The notes: generated from the sequence alone by a model not told the origin. Positions 36,170 to 47,226 are shown, counted from the stretch's first letter. The stretch: 54,998 bases of DNA from Thermaerobacillus caldiproteolyticus (GCF_013761245.1 NZ_JACDUT010000016.1:1-54998), one strand, 5' to 3'. Made by a program: numbers and translations.

Positions 36170-38644
36170 ATGGAAAGAATCGAAAGAAGTTGGATAAACC
36201 AAATTTCAGAGGTGTCTTTAAACCAGACGCAAGCTGTCTTTTCACGTTGGATTCGTCATTTGAAATTACGAATTGGACATTTATTTATTCATAAAGGATT
36301 TCTTTTACTAGTAATCGGTTTTTTACTTGGACGAGCGTTAATTTTATCGAAATTGACTCCTTTTGCGTTACCGTTCTTTGCCGCTGTTTATACGATGCGT
36401 CGTGATAAAGCTGGATTAGCATTTGTAGCGTTAATGGCGGGTTCGCTTACCTTATCATTTGAAACAACATTATTTGTGTTTACTGCGATGTTTAGTTTTC
36501 TCGTTTTTTATGGACTCGTTAAAAAGTTTTTTAGTGATTCCCTAAAAATGATACCTTTTGTTGTATTTTGTCTATCGGCTTCTACAAAATTAGTCATTAC
36601 ATACTTTTTATTAGAAAACAAAACGATGTACGAAGCAGTAATGGCTTTTGTTGAGGCAGGTCTCGGCTTTGTGTTGACGCTCATTTTCATTCAGAGTATT
36701 CCCTTGCTAACGGTTCGCAAACATAAGCAAGCATTGCGGGCAGAAGAAGTTATTTCGCTGATTATTTTACTTGCTTCGATGTTGACTGGAATGATTGGTT
36801 GGTCATTTTACGGCTTATCACTAGAACATATTATGTCTCGTTATCTCGTATTATTACTCGCTTTTGTGGCCGGAACTACAATTGGTTCGACAGTAGGAGT
36901 CGTTACAGGGCTTATTTTAAGTTTGGCAAATGTTGAAAATCTATACGAAATGAGTTTATTAGCGTTTGCTGGCCTTTTGGGAGGATTGCTAAAAGAAGGA
37001 AGAAAAATCGGTGTGGCTTTTGGGCTGTTCATTGCTACATTGCTGATCGGCCTATATGGAAATGGAAAAGCGGATATTGTGCCGACGGTCATGGAATCTT
37101 GTCTGGCAATTGTGTTATTTTGGTGCACTCCAAGTTCATTAACGAAAAAAATTTCTAAATATATTCCAGGAACAGTAGAATATGCAAATGAACAACAGCA
37201 ATATGTTCGGAAAATTCGCGACGTCACCGCACAGCGGGTTGCTCAGTTTTCTCATGTGTTTCAAGCATTGGCGAATAGCTTTTCCACGTATGGATTTTCT
37301 TCAGAGGAATATGATGAGAAAGAAATTGACTACTTTTTAAGTGGTGTAACAGAAAAAACGTGTCAAACTTGCTTTAAAAAAGAACAATGTTGGTCCTATC
37401 ATTTTGATACAACGTATGGATATATGAAACGAATTATGTTAGAGGCGGATAATGGAGATTTAGTAAGCAATCATAAGTTGTTACGCGAATGGGATCGGCA
37501 TTGCGTGAAAGCAAATAAAGTGGTCGAAATGATCGAAAAAGAGGTCGCCCTCTATCAGGCAAACAAAAAACTACGAAAACAAGTGAATGAAAGTAGAAAG
37601 CTAGTCGCTGAACAACTGATAGGTGTTTCCCAAGTCATGGAAGATTTTGCGACAGAAATTCAGCGGGAGCGGGAAAATCATTATTTGCAGGAAGAACAAA
37701 TTTTTCATGCGTTACAAGAGTTTGGAATTGAAGTTGGATATGTCGATATTTACAGTCTAGAAAAAGGCAATATCGATATTGAAATGAGCATCCCGTATTG
37801 CGAAGGCCATGGTGAGTGCGAAAAGTTAATTGCTCCAATGCTTTCGGATATTTTAGGAGAAACGATTGTTGTGAAAAGGGAGGAGTGTGCTGTATATCCA
37901 AATGATTATTGCCGTGTTGCCTTTGGTTCTACAAAAACTTTTACGGTGGACACAGGCGTAGCTTATGCTGCTAAAGGCGGTGGGCTTGTTTCCGGAGATA
38001 GTTATTCGATGATTGAGTTAGCGACAGGAAAATATGCGATTGCCATTAGCGATGGGATGGGAAATGGCGAGAGGGCACATAGCGAAAGCAATGAAACGCT
38101 GCAGCTATTGCAAAAAATTTTGCAAACTGGCATTGATGAATCGATTGCTATTAAGTCTATCAATTCCATTCTTTCTTTGCGAACGACCGACGAGATTTTT
38201 TCTACGCTCGATTTAGCGATGATAGATTTGCAAGATGCTTCGACGAAGTTTTTGAAAATTGGATCGACTCCAAGTTTTGTAAAGCGCGGGGATAAAGTGA
38301 TTAAAATTGAGGCAAGTAATTTACCGATGGGAATTTTGAAAGAATTCGAATTTGAAATTGTGACGGAACAGTTAAAAGCGGGAGACTTGCTAATTATGAT
38401 GAGCGACGGTGTGTTTGAGGGGCCTTCTCATGTAGAAAACCATGAATTATGGATGAAGCGAAAAATCAAAGAATTACAGACGAATGATCCACAAGAAGTA
38501 GCCGATTTAATTATGGAAGAAGTCATTCGGACTCGCTCTGGAAGAATTGAAGATGACATGACAGTCGTTGTCGCAAAAATCAAACATAATACCCCAAAAT
38601 GGGCAACGATTCCTGCTTATATGTATGCGAAAAAGGCACAATAA
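36170..38644 (+). CDS. spoIIE: stage II sporulation protein E, PP2C phosphatase
   Basis: SpoIIE dephosphorylates SpoIIAA-P in the forespore and thus releases sigma-F; it also helps FtsZ relocate to the polar septum. The 824-residue product has an N-terminal membrane domain of about ten segments (about 38-330), a central FtsZ-binding/oligomerisation region with CQTCFKKEQCW, and a C-terminal PP2C domain (about 590-824). The metal-binding Asp residues are in AISDGMGNG (Asp628), MMSDGVFEG and EDDMTVV. ATG at 36170 has AAAGGAGTGG upstream; GTG at 36161 falls within that site. Confidence 0.97.
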   Translation: MERIERSWINQISEVSLNQTQAVFSRWIRHLKLRIGHLFIHKGFLLLVIGFLLGRALILSKLTPFALPFFAAVYTMRRDKAGLAFVALMAGSLTLSFETTLFVFTAMFSFLVFYGLVKKFFSDSLKMIPFVVFCLSASTKLVITYFLLENKTMYEAVMAFVEAGLGFVLTLIFIQSIPLLTVRKHKQALRAEEVISLIILLASMLTGMIGWSFYGLSLEHIMSRYLVLLLAFVAGTTIGSTVGVVTGLILSLANVENLYEMSLLAFAGLLGGLLKEGRKIGVAFGLFIATLLIGLYGNGKADIVPTVMESCLAIVLFWCTPSSLTKKISKYIPGTVEYANEQQQYVRKIRDVTAQRVAQFSHVFQALANSFSTYGFSSEEYDEKEIDYFLSGVTEKTCQTCFKKEQCWSYHFDTTYGYMKRIMLEADNGDLVSNHKLLREWDRHCVKANKVVEMIEKEVALYQANKKLRKQVNESRKLVAEQLIGVSQVMEDFATEIQRERENHYLQEEQIFHALQEFGIEVGYVDIYSLEKGNIDIEMSIPYCEGHGECEKLIAPMLSDILGETIVVKREECAVYPNDYCRVAFGSTKTFTVDTGVAYAAKGGGLVSGDSYSMIELATGKYAIAISDGMGNGERAHSESNETLQLLQKILQTGIDESIAIKSINSILSLRTTDEIFSTLDLAMIDLQDASTKFLKIGSTPSFVKRGDKVIKIEASNLPMGILKEFEFEIVTEQLKAGDLLIMMSDGVFEGPSHVENHELWMKRKIKELQTNDPQEVADLIMEEVIRTRSGRIEDDMTVVVAKIKHNTPKWATIPAYMYAKKAQ

Positions 38645-38708
38645 AAGTATAAAATTCTTCCATTCCGGCGATGATGGTAATACATCAAGTTGAGGAGGGG
38701 AATGGAAG

Positions 38709-39446
38709 GTGCGTAAAGGAGCATTACGCCAAATTTTATTGATTACAGATGGTTGTTCAAATCATGGTGAAGATCCAATTGCGATGGCTGCTTTAGCAAG
38801 GGAACAAGGGATTACAGTCAATGTCATCGGTGTACTTGACCAAGATACCATTGATGAAAACGGGTTGCGCGAAATTGAAGGGATTGCGATGTCGGGAGGT
38901 GGAGTAAGTCAGGTTGTCTACGCGAAACAACTATCGCAAACAGTACAGATGGTCACAAGAAAGGCAATGACCCAAACATTGCAAGGTGTTGTAAACCGGG
39001 AATTAAAGCAAATTTTAGGTTCGGATGTATCATTAGAAGATTTACCGCCGGAAAAACGTGGCGAAGTGATGGAAGTGGTGGACGAGCTTGGAGAGACGGT
39101 CGAATTGGAAGTTTTAATATTGATAGATACAAGCGGAAGTATGAAAACAAAACTGCCGACGGTAAAGGAGGCTCTATTTGATTTATCACTTAGTTTAAAT
39201 GCTCGTATCGGCGATAATCGCTTTGCTGTGTTTGTATTTCCGGGGAAACATAGCGATGTCGAAAAAGTACTTGACTGGACACCAAAGCTGGAAGCGCTAT
39301 CTACCATTTTTCCTAAGCTTACTTCAGGCGGACTTACTCCAACCGGTCCAGCGCTGCGCGAAGCAATGACATATTTTAACCAAAAGCGTTCCCTAAGGAG
39401 ATTGATATCTGGTGATGAATCATACTTTGAAGAATCATCTATGTAA
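38709..39446 (+). CDS. yabS: von Willebrand factor A domain protein YabS
   Basis: YabS is a cytoplasmic VWA-domain protein of unknown function, next to the kinase YabT. The 245-residue product has two VWA-like parts: an N-terminal piece with ILLITDGCSNHGEDP, and a C-terminal domain with the metal-ion motif LIDTSGSMKTKL (DxSxS) near residue 141-152 and GLTPTGPALREAM. GTG at 38709 follows GAGGAGGGG. It ends 35 bases inside yabT. In B. subtilis the pair follows spoIIE and is expressed at sporulation onset. Confidence 0.88.
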   Translation: MRKGALRQILLITDGCSNHGEDPIAMAALAREQGITVNVIGVLDQDTIDENGLREIEGIAMSGGGVSQVVYAKQLSQTVQMVTRKAMTQTLQGVVNRELKQILGSDVSLEDLPPEKRGEVMEVVDELGETVELEVLILIDTSGSMKTKLPTVKEALFDLSLSLNARIGDNRFAVFVFPGKHSDVEKVLDWTPKLEALSTIFPKLTSGGLTPTGPALREAMTYFNQKRSLRRLISGDESYFEESSM

Positions 39447-40380
39447 CCTTCGAGCAGGAACGGTTATTACGGGAAAATGGCATAAGCATGGTTATAAAAT
39501 TATCAAACGACTTGGTAAAGGAGCGAACGGGGTTGTTTATTTAGCGGAGAGTACCAAAGAACTTGTAGCGTTAAAACTAAGTGATAATAGTACAGCCATT
39601 ACATCAGAAGTGAACGTATTACGACGGTTTTCCAAGGTCCAGGGAGTTGCCCTTGGGCCTTCTTTGCTAGATGTAGACGATTGGCGTGATCCTTATACTA
39701 ATCAAGTTATTCCTTTTTATGTCATGGAATATATAAAAGGTGACGAGTTTTTTACGTTTATCCGAAAGAGAGGAAAAGAATGGATTGTCATTCTTGTTTT
39801 ACAACTTTTATCTGCATTAGAAAAACTTCATAAAGAAGGGTGGGTGTTTGGGGATTTAAAACCGGAAAATTTATTAGTAGCAGGACCGGCACCAACGATT
39901 CGTCTTCTCGATGTGGGGGGGACTACTTTACAAGGTAGGGCAATTAAGGAATTTACAGAGTTTTACGACCGAGGCTATTGGGGAATAGGTTCGCGCAAAG
40001 CAGAGCCTTCTTATGATTTGTTTGCGGTGGCTATGATTATGATTCACGCCTGTTATCCGACGCGGTTTGAAAAGAAAGGAGATGGTCGCCGGCAGTTAAT
40101 GAGTATGATTCAGGCAGATGCCACGCTTCGGAAATATCAGTCTGTATTAATCAAAGCGATTAATGGGGAATATAAGCAAGTAGCAGAGATGAAGCGTGAT
40201 TTGATTGCTGCCATTCATCATGATTCCTACATGCCTCGTCAAAAGACAAACGAACGGACAAGAACGGCAGGACGGCATAAAAAAAGAAAGAAACGAAGTG
40301 GCTTAGTAGAAACGACAATGATTGTTATGGCTCTGCTATTTATTTATGTATTGTATATATACGGGAAAGTGCTTCAATAA
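39412..40380 (+). CDS. yabT: membrane-anchored serine/threonine kinase YabT
   Basis: YabT is a Hanks-type kinase that in B. subtilis is DNA-activated at the sporulation septum and phosphorylates RecA, AbrB and others. The 322-residue product has the glycine loop LGKGANGVV, the Lys in VALKLS, and the catalytic loop VFGDLKPENLL. DVGG stands where the usual DFG would be. After the kinase domain comes a basic stretch (about 275-300, KKRKKR) and one transmembrane segment (about 298-320). Start is GTG 39412 or ATG 39415; AAGGAG at 39395-39400 lies within yabS, so translation is likely coupled. Confidence 0.9.
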   Translation: MMNHTLKNHLCNLRAGTVITGKWHKHGYKIIKRLGKGANGVVYLAESTKELVALKLSDNSTAITSEVNVLRRFSKVQGVALGPSLLDVDDWRDPYTNQVIPFYVMEYIKGDEFFTFIRKRGKEWIVILVLQLLSALEKLHKEGWVFGDLKPENLLVAGPAPTIRLLDVGGTTLQGRAIKEFTEFYDRGYWGIGSRKAEPSYDLFAVAMIMIHACYPTRFEKKGDGRRQLMSMIQADATLRKYQSVLIKAINGEYKQVAEMKRDLIAAIHHDSYMPRQKTNERTRTAGRHKKRKKRSGLVETTMIVMALLFIYVLYIYGKVLQ

Positions 40381-40393
40381 GAGACATTCTTTT

Positions 40394-40422
40394 TTGAGAA
40401 AATGTTTCATTAATGATACATT
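40394..40422 (+). promoter_or_regulatory. candidate sigma-A promoter of tilS
   Basis: TTGAGA (40394-40399) and TACATT (40417-40422) with a 17-base spacer, 36 bases before the ATG. Confidence 0.5.
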
Positions 40423-40458
40423 AAGAGTATAGAAAATGAATAAAGAGGTTTTTATTGT

Positions 40459-41844
40459 ATGCTTGAGAAAGTTCACTCATTTATAAAAAAGCATCAATTG
40501 CTTACGCCGAATTCAACGGTTGTCGTTGGGGTGTCAGGTGGTCCTGATTCGCTTGCTTTACTTCATTTTTTTTGTACGATTCAACATGACTGGAACTTAA
40601 CTGTCATCGCTGCTCATGTTGACCATATGTTTCGTGGCAAAGAGTCGGCAGAAGATATGAATTTTGTGAAACACGTTTGCGAGAAATTCGGTATTATATG
40701 TGAGACGAAACAAATCAATGTACCCTCCTTCCAACGCCAATGGAAGATCAGCGCCCAAGAAGCAGCACGGGAATGCCGCTATCGCTTTTTTAAAGAAGTA
40801 ATGGAAAAGCATTCCGCTACCTATTTAGCGTTAGCACATCATGGGGATGATCAAATCGAAACGATTTTAATGAGGCTTGTTCGTGGAAGTAACGGTAGAG
40901 GGTATGCCGGCATTCCTGCGAAGCGCCCTTTCTATTTTGGGCAGATCATTCGCCCTTTTTTAGCTGTCAGCCGCGATGACATCGAAGAGTATTGCCGAGA
41001 ACACGCCCTTAAACCGCGCTATGATGCAAGCAATGAAAAAGATAGTTACACCCGAAATCGGTTTCGCCGTTACGTGGTTCCGTTTTTAAAAAAAGAAAAT
41101 CCGCATGTTCATGAGCGGTTTCAACATTATAGTGAAATGGTTGCAGAAGATGAAACGTTTTTAGAGGAATTAACGAGCGAAGCGATGAATAAGGTAATGG
41201 AAAAACAGCATGGAGCGGTCATATTGCACATTAAGCCGTTTCAGACGTTGCCCAAGCCTTTACAAAGAAGAGGGATTCAACTAATATTGAACTATCTTTA
41301 TAACGGAGTTCCATCTTCTTTATCTTCGATACATATTAACCATGTATTGGCGCTTTTGCACAATAACCACCCTTCTGGTAGGTTGGATTTTCCCAACGGT
41401 TTAAAAGTCATTCGCTCGTATCAAAGTTGCGTTTTTACCTTTCACGAACAGGAATCTTATACGTATACATTTGAGCTCGATGTTCCTTCCGTGCTGCATC
41501 TTCCAAATGGATATGCAATCATTAGTGAATTTTGGGAACACTATCCGCGAGAGCAAAAAGGGAATGACACATTTATTGTTGACCCTGAAGCGATTACGTT
41601 TCCTTTGCGAGTTCGAACAAGACGCGCCGGTGACCGGATGACATTAAAAGGGACAAAAGGGACAAAGAAAATTAAGGAAATTTTCATAGAAGAAAAAATC
41701 CCTTTGCACGAGAGAGAAAGTTGGCCGATTGTTGAAGATGGACAAGGAAACATTTTATGGCTTCCAAAGCTAAAAAAATCTGCTTTTGAAGCAACTGATG
41801 TTACAAAAACGCACTATCTTGTATTACACTATAAAGAGCAATGA
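40459..41844 (+). CDS. tilS: tRNA(Ile)-lysidine synthetase
   Basis: TilS converts C34 of tRNA-Ile(CAU) to lysidine, changing codon reading from AUG to AUA; it is essential. The 461-residue product has the PP-loop SGGPDS at residues 26-31, HVDHMFRGKES and ALAHHGDDQIETILMRL, then a substrate-binding and a C-terminal domain (RTRRAGDRMTLKGTKGTKKIKE). ATG at 40459 follows AAAGAGG. hpt starts 20 bases downstream, the conserved tilS-hpt-ftsH order. Confidence 0.96.
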   Translation: MLEKVHSFIKKHQLLTPNSTVVVGVSGGPDSLALLHFFCTIQHDWNLTVIAAHVDHMFRGKESAEDMNFVKHVCEKFGIICETKQINVPSFQRQWKISAQEAARECRYRFFKEVMEKHSATYLALAHHGDDQIETILMRLVRGSNGRGYAGIPAKRPFYFGQIIRPFLAVSRDDIEEYCREHALKPRYDASNEKDSYTRNRFRRYVVPFLKKENPHVHERFQHYSEMVAEDETFLEELTSEAMNKVMEKQHGAVILHIKPFQTLPKPLQRRGIQLILNYLYNGVPSSLSSIHINHVLALLHNNHPSGRLDFPNGLKVIRSYQSCVFTFHEQESYTYTFELDVPSVLHLPNGYAIISEFWEHYPREQKGNDTFIVDPEAITFPLRVRTRRAGDRMTLKGTKGTKKIKEIFIEEKIPLHERESWPIVEDGQGNILWLPKLKKSAFEATDVTKTHYLVLHYKEQ

Positions 41845-41864
41845 ACATCTAGGAGGAAAAGAAA

Positions 41865-42410
41865 ATGGGGATGAACCAAGATATTCAAAAAGTTTTAATT
41901 ACAGAAGAGCAAATACAGGAAAAAGTGAAAGAATTAGGGGAATTGTTGACAAAAGAATATGAAGGGCGCTTTCCGCTCGCTGTCGGTGTATTAAAAGGAG
42001 CTATGCCGTTTATGGCGGATTTATTGAAAAACATCGATACATATTTAGAAATGGATTTTATGGATGTATCTAGTTATGGGAATGCAACTGTATCATCTGG
42101 AGAAGTAAAAATTTTAAAAGACTTAAATACTTCTGTTGAAGGACGCGATATTTTAATTATCGAGGACATTATTGACAGTGGTTTAACGTTAAGTTATTTA
42201 GTTGACTTATTCCGCTATCGAAAGGCAAAATCAATTAAAATTGTCACGCTTTTAGATAAGCCTTCAGGGCGTAAAGCAAATATTGAAGCAGACTATGTAG
42301 GATTTATTGTTCCAGATGAATTTGTTGTCGGTTATGGATTAGACTATTGTGAAAAATACCGCAACCTTCCTTATATCGGTGTATTGAAACCGGAAGTATA
42401 TAGCAAGTAA
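41865..42410 (+). CDS. hpt: hypoxanthine-guanine phosphoribosyltransferase
   Basis: Salvages hypoxanthine and guanine with PRPP to IMP and GMP. The 181-residue product has the PRPP motif [12 protein letters not shown] near 99-110, [18 protein letters not shown] and the C-terminal [23 protein letters not shown] at 41865 follows TAGGAGGAAAAG; ATG at 41871 is a second possibility two codons later. In B. subtilis HprT is essential together with TilS and interacts with FtsH expression; here the same three-gene order is kept. Confidence 0.96.
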   Translation: MGMNQDIQKVLITEEQIQEKVKELGELLTKEYEGRFPLAVGVLKGAMPFMADLLKNIDTYLEMDFMDVSSYGNATVSSGEVKILKDLNTSVEGRDILIIEDIIDSGLTLSYLVDLFRYRKAKSIKIVTLLDKPSGRKANIEADYVGFIVPDEFVVGYGLDYCEKYRNLPYIGVLKPEVYSK

Positions 42411-42501
42411 GTCTTTATCGTAGCCGGCTAATTTGTTGTATTGACATGATTTTCTATGATACTATTGACTATAGTGTGTTTGATATGGGAGGAGGCAAGA
42501 A

Positions 42502-44394
42502 ATGAATCGGATCTTCCGTAATACGATATTTTATTTATTGATTTTTCTTGTTGTCATTGGTGTTGTCAGCTTCTTTAACGGAAGTAACCAACGGACGGAG
42601 CCGATGACATATGACGCCTTTATTACGCACCTGGAAAATGGTGATGTCAAATCGTTTTCGATGAAGCCCGAGCGCGGTGTGTATGAAATAAGGGGGCAAT
42701 TAAAAACCTACGATGAAGGTCAATACTTTTCGACTTACGTCATGAATAGTGATACGGTGCTGAATCGTATCGATGCCGCAGCAAAGCGGACTAGAGTAGA
42801 AGTCATGCCGGCAGACGAAACGAGCGGTTGGGTGACATTCTTCACCTCGATCATTCCGTTTGTCATTATTTTCATTCTGTTTTTCTTCTTGCTGAACCAA
42901 GCGCAAGGCGGCGGTAGTCGGGTGATGAATTTCGGGAAAAGCCGTGCGAAACTATATAGTGAAGACAAGAAAAAGGTTCGTTTTCGAGATGTTGCTGGAG
43001 CGGATGAAGAGAAGCAAGAGCTTGTCGAAATCGTTGAGTTTTTAAAGGATCCAAGAAAGTTCGTGGAGCTTGGTGCCCGCATTCCAAAAGGAGTGCTTCT
43101 CGTTGGCCCGCCGGGAACCGGGAAAACATTATTAGCGCGCGCTGTTGCTGGTGAAGCTGGTGTACCATTTTTCTCCATAAGTGGTTCTGATTTCGTGGAG
43201 ATGTTCGTCGGTGTCGGTGCTTCACGTGTGCGTGACTTATTTGAAACAGCGAAAAAGAACGCGCCATGCATTATTTTTATCGACGAAATTGATGCAGTTG
43301 GTCGTCAACGCGGTGCAGGTCTTGGCGGCGGACATGACGAGCGTGAACAGACGCTTAACCAGTTGCTTGTTGAGATGGATGGATTTAGCGGTAACGAAGG
43401 AATTATTATCATTGCGGCAACGAACCGTCCGGATATTTTGGACCCAGCTTTATTGCGTCCGGGTCGTTTTGACCGTCAAATTACAGTGGATCGTCCGGAT
43501 GTGAAAGGCCGTGAAGCAGTGTTAAGAGTGCATGCTCGCAATAAGCCGTTGGATGAATCAGTGGACTTGAAGACGATCGCAATGCGCACACCAGGGTTCT
43601 CTGGTGCCGATTTAGAAAACTTGCTGAACGAGGCAGCACTTGTAGCAGCCCGACAAAACAAAAAGAAAATTGATATGAGCGACATCGACGAAGCGACAGA
43701 CCGTGTCATTGCTGGACCGGCGAAAAAAAGTCGCGTCATCTCTGAAAAAGAGCGAAACATTGTCGCTTACCATGAGGCAGGCCATACGGTCATTGGTATG
43801 GTATTAGCCGATGCTGAGATGGTTCATAAAGTTACGATTGTTCCGCGTGGTCAAGCTGGTGGTTATGCTGTCATGTTGCCGAAGGAAGATCGTTATTTTA
43901 TGACAAAACCAGAATTATTAGATAGAATCACTGGCTTATTAGGCGGTAGAGTCGCTGAAGAAATTGTCTTTAACGAGGTAAGCACAGGAGCGCACAACGA
44001 CTTCCAACGTGCAACGAACATTGCTCGTCGAATGGTCACTGAGTTTGGAATGAGTGATAAGTTAGGGCCAATGCAGTTTGGCCAATCTCATGGGCAAGTG
44101 TTTTTAGGTCGTGACTTGCATAATGAACAAAATTATAGTGACCAAATCGCTTATGAAATCGACCTTGAAATTCAAAGAATCATTAAAGAATGTTACGAAA
44201 AAGCGAAGAAAATTTTAACGGAAAACCGTGATAAGCTGGAATTGATTGCAAAAACATTGCTTGAAGTGGAAACATTGGATGCTGAACAAATTAAACATTT
44301 GTTTGAGCATGGAACGCTTCCGAATCGCAATGAGAATCAAAACGAGCAAAACGATGATGTCAAAGTGAACATTCATACGAAGAAGGAAGAATAA
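42502..44394 (+). CDS. ftsH: ATP-dependent membrane zinc metalloprotease FtsH
   Basis: FtsH degrades membrane and regulatory proteins, in B. subtilis including Spo0E-type phosphatases and SpoVM. The 630-residue product has two membrane segments (about 7-24 and 112-132) around a short extracytoplasmic domain. The AAA+ domain follows (Walker A GPPGTGKT near 201-208, Walker B IIFIDEID, second region of homology [16 protein letters not shown]), then the HEAGH zinc site near 422-426. The tail is Asn/Glu-rich. ATG at 42502 follows GGGAGGAGG. Confidence 0.98.
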   Translation: MNRIFRNTIFYLLIFLVVIGVVSFFNGSNQRTEPMTYDAFITHLENGDVKSFSMKPERGVYEIRGQLKTYDEGQYFSTYVMNSDTVLNRIDAAAKRTRVEVMPADETSGWVTFFTSIIPFVIIFILFFFLLNQAQGGGSRVMNFGKSRAKLYSEDKKKVRFRDVAGADEEKQELVEIVEFLKDPRKFVELGARIPKGVLLVGPPGTGKTLLARAVAGEAGVPFFSISGSDFVEMFVGVGASRVRDLFETAKKNAPCIIFIDEIDAVGRQRGAGLGGGHDEREQTLNQLLVEMDGFSGNEGIIIIAATNRPDILDPALLRPGRFDRQITVDRPDVKGREAVLRVHARNKPLDESVDLKTIAMRTPGFSGADLENLLNEAALVAARQNKKKIDMSDIDEATDRVIAGPAKKSRVISEKERNIVAYHEAGHTVIGMVLADAEMVHKVTIVPRGQAGGYAVMLPKEDRYFMTKPELLDRITGLLGGRVAEEIVFNEVSTGAHNDFQRATNIARRMVTEFGMSDKLGPMQFGQSHGQVFLGRDLHNEQNYSDQIAYEIDLEIQRIIKECYEKAKKILTENRDKLELIAKTLLEVETLDAEQIKHLFEHGTLPNRNENQNEQNDDVKVNIHTKKEE

Positions 44395-44426
44395 GATGTC
44401 TCTTTTTACAGGGACATCTTTTTTTA
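44394..44426 (+). terminator. terminator after ftsH
   Basis: AGATGTCTC pairs with GGGACATCT (one G-U) around an 8-base loop, followed by TTTTTTT. Confidence 0.9.
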
Positions 44427-44492
44427 CCGTAAGAACAAGGAGTTATGATATGATGAAAAAAGTAAGAACTTGTGAAAAGTGGGGATGAAGCG

Positions 44493-45266
44493 ATGATTTT
44501 TGTGTTAGATGTTGGCAATACAAATACGGTTCTCGGGGTGTATGACGGAGAGGAATTAAAACATCATTGGCGCATCGAAACAAGCCGTGGAAAAACAGAA
44601 GATGAATACGGCATGACGATTAAGGCACTACTGAATCATGTCGGTCTCGATTTTTCTGATATTGACGGTATTATTATTTCTTCTGTTGTGCCACCGATTA
44701 TGTTTGCCCTTGAACGGATGTGTTTCAAATATTTCCATATAAAACCTTTAATCGTTGGTCCTGGTATTAAAACAGGATTAAATATTAAATATGATAACCC
44801 AAGGGAAGTAGGGGCAGACCGAATTGTTAATGCGGTAGCCGGCATTCATTTGTATGGAAGTCCGCTGATTATTGTCGATTTTGGTACGGCAACGACGTAT
44901 TGTTATATCAATGAACATAAACAATATATGGGGGGAGCGATTGCGCCTGGAATTACCATTTCTACGGAGGCGCTTTACTCGCGGGCAGCGAAATTACCTC
45001 GCATTGAAATCGCCCGTCCGGATGACATTATTGGTAAAAATACCGTAAGCGCGATGCAAGCGGGGATTTTATATGGATATGTTGGACAAGTGGAAGGAAT
45101 CGTATCACGAATGAAAGAAAAAAGTGCTCTTCCACCTAAAGTCATTGCAACAGGCGGGCTCGCTTCTCTGATTGCGAATGAATCGAACGTCATTGATATT
45201 GTTGATCCGTTTTTAACTCTAAAAGGACTGCAACTTTTATACGAGAAAAACGTCGATAAAAAATAA
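44493..45266 (+). CDS. coaX: type III pantothenate kinase
   Basis: Catalyses the first step of coenzyme A synthesis and, unlike type I and II kinases, is not inhibited by CoA. The 257-residue product has the ASKHA phosphate loop DVGNTNT at residues 6-12, [27 protein letters not shown] and the DFGTATT motif. ATG at 44493 has a GTGGGGATGA ribosome-binding stretch upstream and gives the family length. hslO follows 16 bases later. No separate promoter is clear after the ftsH terminator. Confidence 0.95.
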   Translation: MIFVLDVGNTNTVLGVYDGEELKHHWRIETSRGKTEDEYGMTIKALLNHVGLDFSDIDGIIISSVVPPIMFALERMCFKYFHIKPLIVGPGIKTGLNIKYDNPREVGADRIVNAVAGIHLYGSPLIIVDFGTATTYCYINEHKQYMGGAIAPGITISTEALYSRAAKLPRIEIARPDDIIGKNTVSAMQAGILYGYVGQVEGIVSRMKEKSALPPKVIATGGLASLIANESNVIDIVDPFLTLKGLQLLYEKNVDKK

Positions 45267-45282
45267 CGAAAGGTTGAGTTTT

Positions 45283-46185
45283 ATGTCAGACTACTTAGTA
45301 AAGGCATTAGCATATGATGGACAAGTAAGGGCGTATGCGGTACGTACCACAGAAACGGTGAGCGAGGCGCAACGACGTCATCAGACATGGCCTACCGCCT
45401 CGGCTGCGCTTGGGCGCGCTATGACAGCAGGAGTTATGATGGGAGCAATGCTAAAAGGGGATAGTAAATTAACGATTAAAATTGAAGGTGGCGGACCCGT
45501 TGGTACAATTCTCGTAGACAGTAATGCAAAAGGAGAAGTACGCGGATATGTGACGAATCCCCATGTTCATTTTGACTTAAACCAATACGGCAAATTAGAT
45601 GTGGCACGAGCTGTAGGAACAAACGGAACGTTAACCGTGGTCAAAGATTTAGGACTGCGAGACTTCTTTACTGGACAAGTACCGATTGTTTCTGGAGAAT
45701 TAGGAGAAGATTTTACCTACTATTTTGCGTCTTCCGAGCAAATTCCTTCATCTGTTGGCGTAGGTGTCTTAGTCAATCCAGATAACACGATATTAGCAGC
45801 TGGAGGGTTTATTCTTCAGCTAATGCCTGGTACAAACGAGAAAACGATCGAGGAGATCGAACAGCGACTTCAATCCATTCCACCTGTTTCGAGAATGATT
45901 GAAAAAGGATTAACGCCAGAAGAAGTGTTAGAAGAGGTATTAGGAAAAGGAAATGTTAACATTCTTGAAACGCTTCCTGTTGCGTTCGTATGCAGATGTT
46001 CGAGGGAGCGGATTGCCGATGCTATTATGAGCTTAGGGCCTGAAGAAATTCAAGAAATTATAGATGAAGAAGGTCATGCGGAAGCATCCTGTCATTTTTG
46101 TAATGAAACTTATCATTTTACAAAAGAGGAGTTAGAAGAGCTAAAACATCTTGCCCAAACTTCATCCCAAACTTCATCTGAATAA
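45283..46185 (+). CDS. hslO: redox-regulated chaperone Hsp33
   Basis: Hsp33 is an ATP-independent holdase switched on by oxidation. The 300-residue product has the N-terminal core ([40 protein letters not shown]) and the C-terminal redox switch with four zinc cysteines, Cys237, Cys239, Cys270 and Cys273 (CxC and CxxC). ATG at 45283 has AAAGG upstream; the TTG at 45274 is less likely. It precedes cysK, which has its own promoter. Confidence 0.95.
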   Translation: MSDYLVKALAYDGQVRAYAVRTTETVSEAQRRHQTWPTASAALGRAMTAGVMMGAMLKGDSKLTIKIEGGGPVGTILVDSNAKGEVRGYVTNPHVHFDLNQYGKLDVARAVGTNGTLTVVKDLGLRDFFTGQVPIVSGELGEDFTYYFASSEQIPSSVGVGVLVNPDNTILAAGGFILQLMPGTNEKTIEEIEQRLQSIPPVSRMIEKGLTPEEVLEEVLGKGNVNILETLPVAFVCRCSRERIADAIMSLGPEEIQEIIDEEGHAEASCHFCNETYHFTKEELEELKHLAQTSSQTSSE

Positions 46186-46206
46186 AAAGTTAAAAAATTT
46201 AAATGA

Positions 46207-46235
46207 TTGACAATTGAGACAATAGCTGATACATT
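46207..46235 (+). promoter_or_regulatory. sigma-A promoter of cysK
   Basis: TTGACA (46207-46212) and TACATT (46230-46235) with a 17-base spacer. Downstream, AATTCGATAAAATTAATCGG (46243-46262) is a partly symmetric AT-rich element in the place where CymR binds cysK in B. subtilis; this operator call is inference only. Confidence 0.65.
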
Positions 46236-46280
46236 TGAAACAAATTCGATAAAATTAATCGGGATTAGGGGTGAAGAAAA

Positions 46281-47207
46281 ATGGCTCGTGCAGTAAACTC
46301 CATTACAGAATTAATCGGTGACACTCCAGCGGTGAAATTAAATCGCATCGTTGACGAAGACAGTGCAGACGTGTATGTGAAATTGGAATTTATGAACCCT
46401 GGAAGCAGCGTGAAAGACCGTATTGCCTTAGCGATGATCGAAGCGGCAGAAAAAGAAGGAAAATTAAAACCTGGTGACACGATTATCGAACCAACAAGCG
46501 GAAACACAGGAATCGGTTTAGCGATGGTCGCAGCTGCAAAAGGATATAAGGCGATTCTTGTCATGCCAGATACAATGAGCTTAGAACGTCGTAATTTATT
46601 GCGTGCTTACGGGGCAGAGCTAGTGTTAACACCAGGAAGTGAAGGAATGCGTGGAGCGATTCGCAAGGCGGAAGAGCTAGCGAGTGAACATGGTTATTTT
46701 ATGCCACAACAATTTAAAAACGAAGCAAATCCAGAAATCCATCGTTTAACGACAGGAAAAGAAATCGTTGAACAAATGGGCGACCAATTGGATGCGTTTG
46801 TTGCAGGAATCGGTACTGGCGGAACGATTACAGGGGCTGGCCAAGTGCTTCGCGAAGCATATCCAAACATTAAAATTTACGCGGTGGAACCGGCAGATTC
46901 CCCAGTATTGTCAGGAGGAAAACCAGGGCCTCATAAAATTCAAGGCATCGGCGCAGGATTTGTGCCAGACATTTTAGATACAAACATTTATGATGAAGTG
47001 ATTGCCGTAACAACAGAAGAAGCGTTTGCAGCAGCTCGACGTGCCGCTCGTGAAGAAGGGATACTTGGCGGTATTTCATCAGGTGCTGCAATTCATGCGG
47101 CATTAAAAGTGGCGAAAGAACTTGGAAAAGGGAAAAAAGTATTGGCGATTATTCCAAGTAACGGTGAACGTTATTTAAGCACGGCATTGTACCAATTTGA
47201 AGAATAA
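46281..47207 (+). CDS. cysK: cysteine synthase (O-acetylserine thiol-lyase)
   Basis: Makes cysteine from O-acetylserine and sulfide with PLP. In B. subtilis CysK also acts as partner and signal sensor of the CymR repressor. The 308-residue product has the PLP Lys45 in GSSVKDR, the substrate loop TSGNTG at 72-77, the phosphate-binding [10 protein letters not shown] and the serine in GISSGAA. ATG at 46281 follows TAGGGGTGAAG. A strong terminator follows. Confidence 0.97.
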   Translation: MARAVNSITELIGDTPAVKLNRIVDEDSADVYVKLEFMNPGSSVKDRIALAMIEAAEKEGKLKPGDTIIEPTSGNTGIGLAMVAAAKGYKAILVMPDTMSLERRNLLRAYGAELVLTPGSEGMRGAIRKAEELASEHGYFMPQQFKNEANPEIHRLTTGKEIVEQMGDQLDAFVAGIGTGGTITGAGQVLREAYPNIKIYAVEPADSPVLSGGKPGPHKIQGIGAGFVPDILDTNIYDEVIAVTTEEAFAAARRAAREEGILGGISSGAAIHAALKVAKELGKGKKVLAIIPSNGERYLSTALYQFEE

Positions 47208-47226
47208 GAAATCATTCAAAACATTT

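Noticed and set aside
38918-39307. 129-codon minus-strand ORF opposite yabS
   Set aside because: Antisense shadow of yabS without start signals or known motif.
42735-43271. 178-codon minus-strand ORF opposite ftsH
   Set aside because: A shadow of the strongly conserved ftsH frame; Ser/Phe-rich composition typical of antisense frames.
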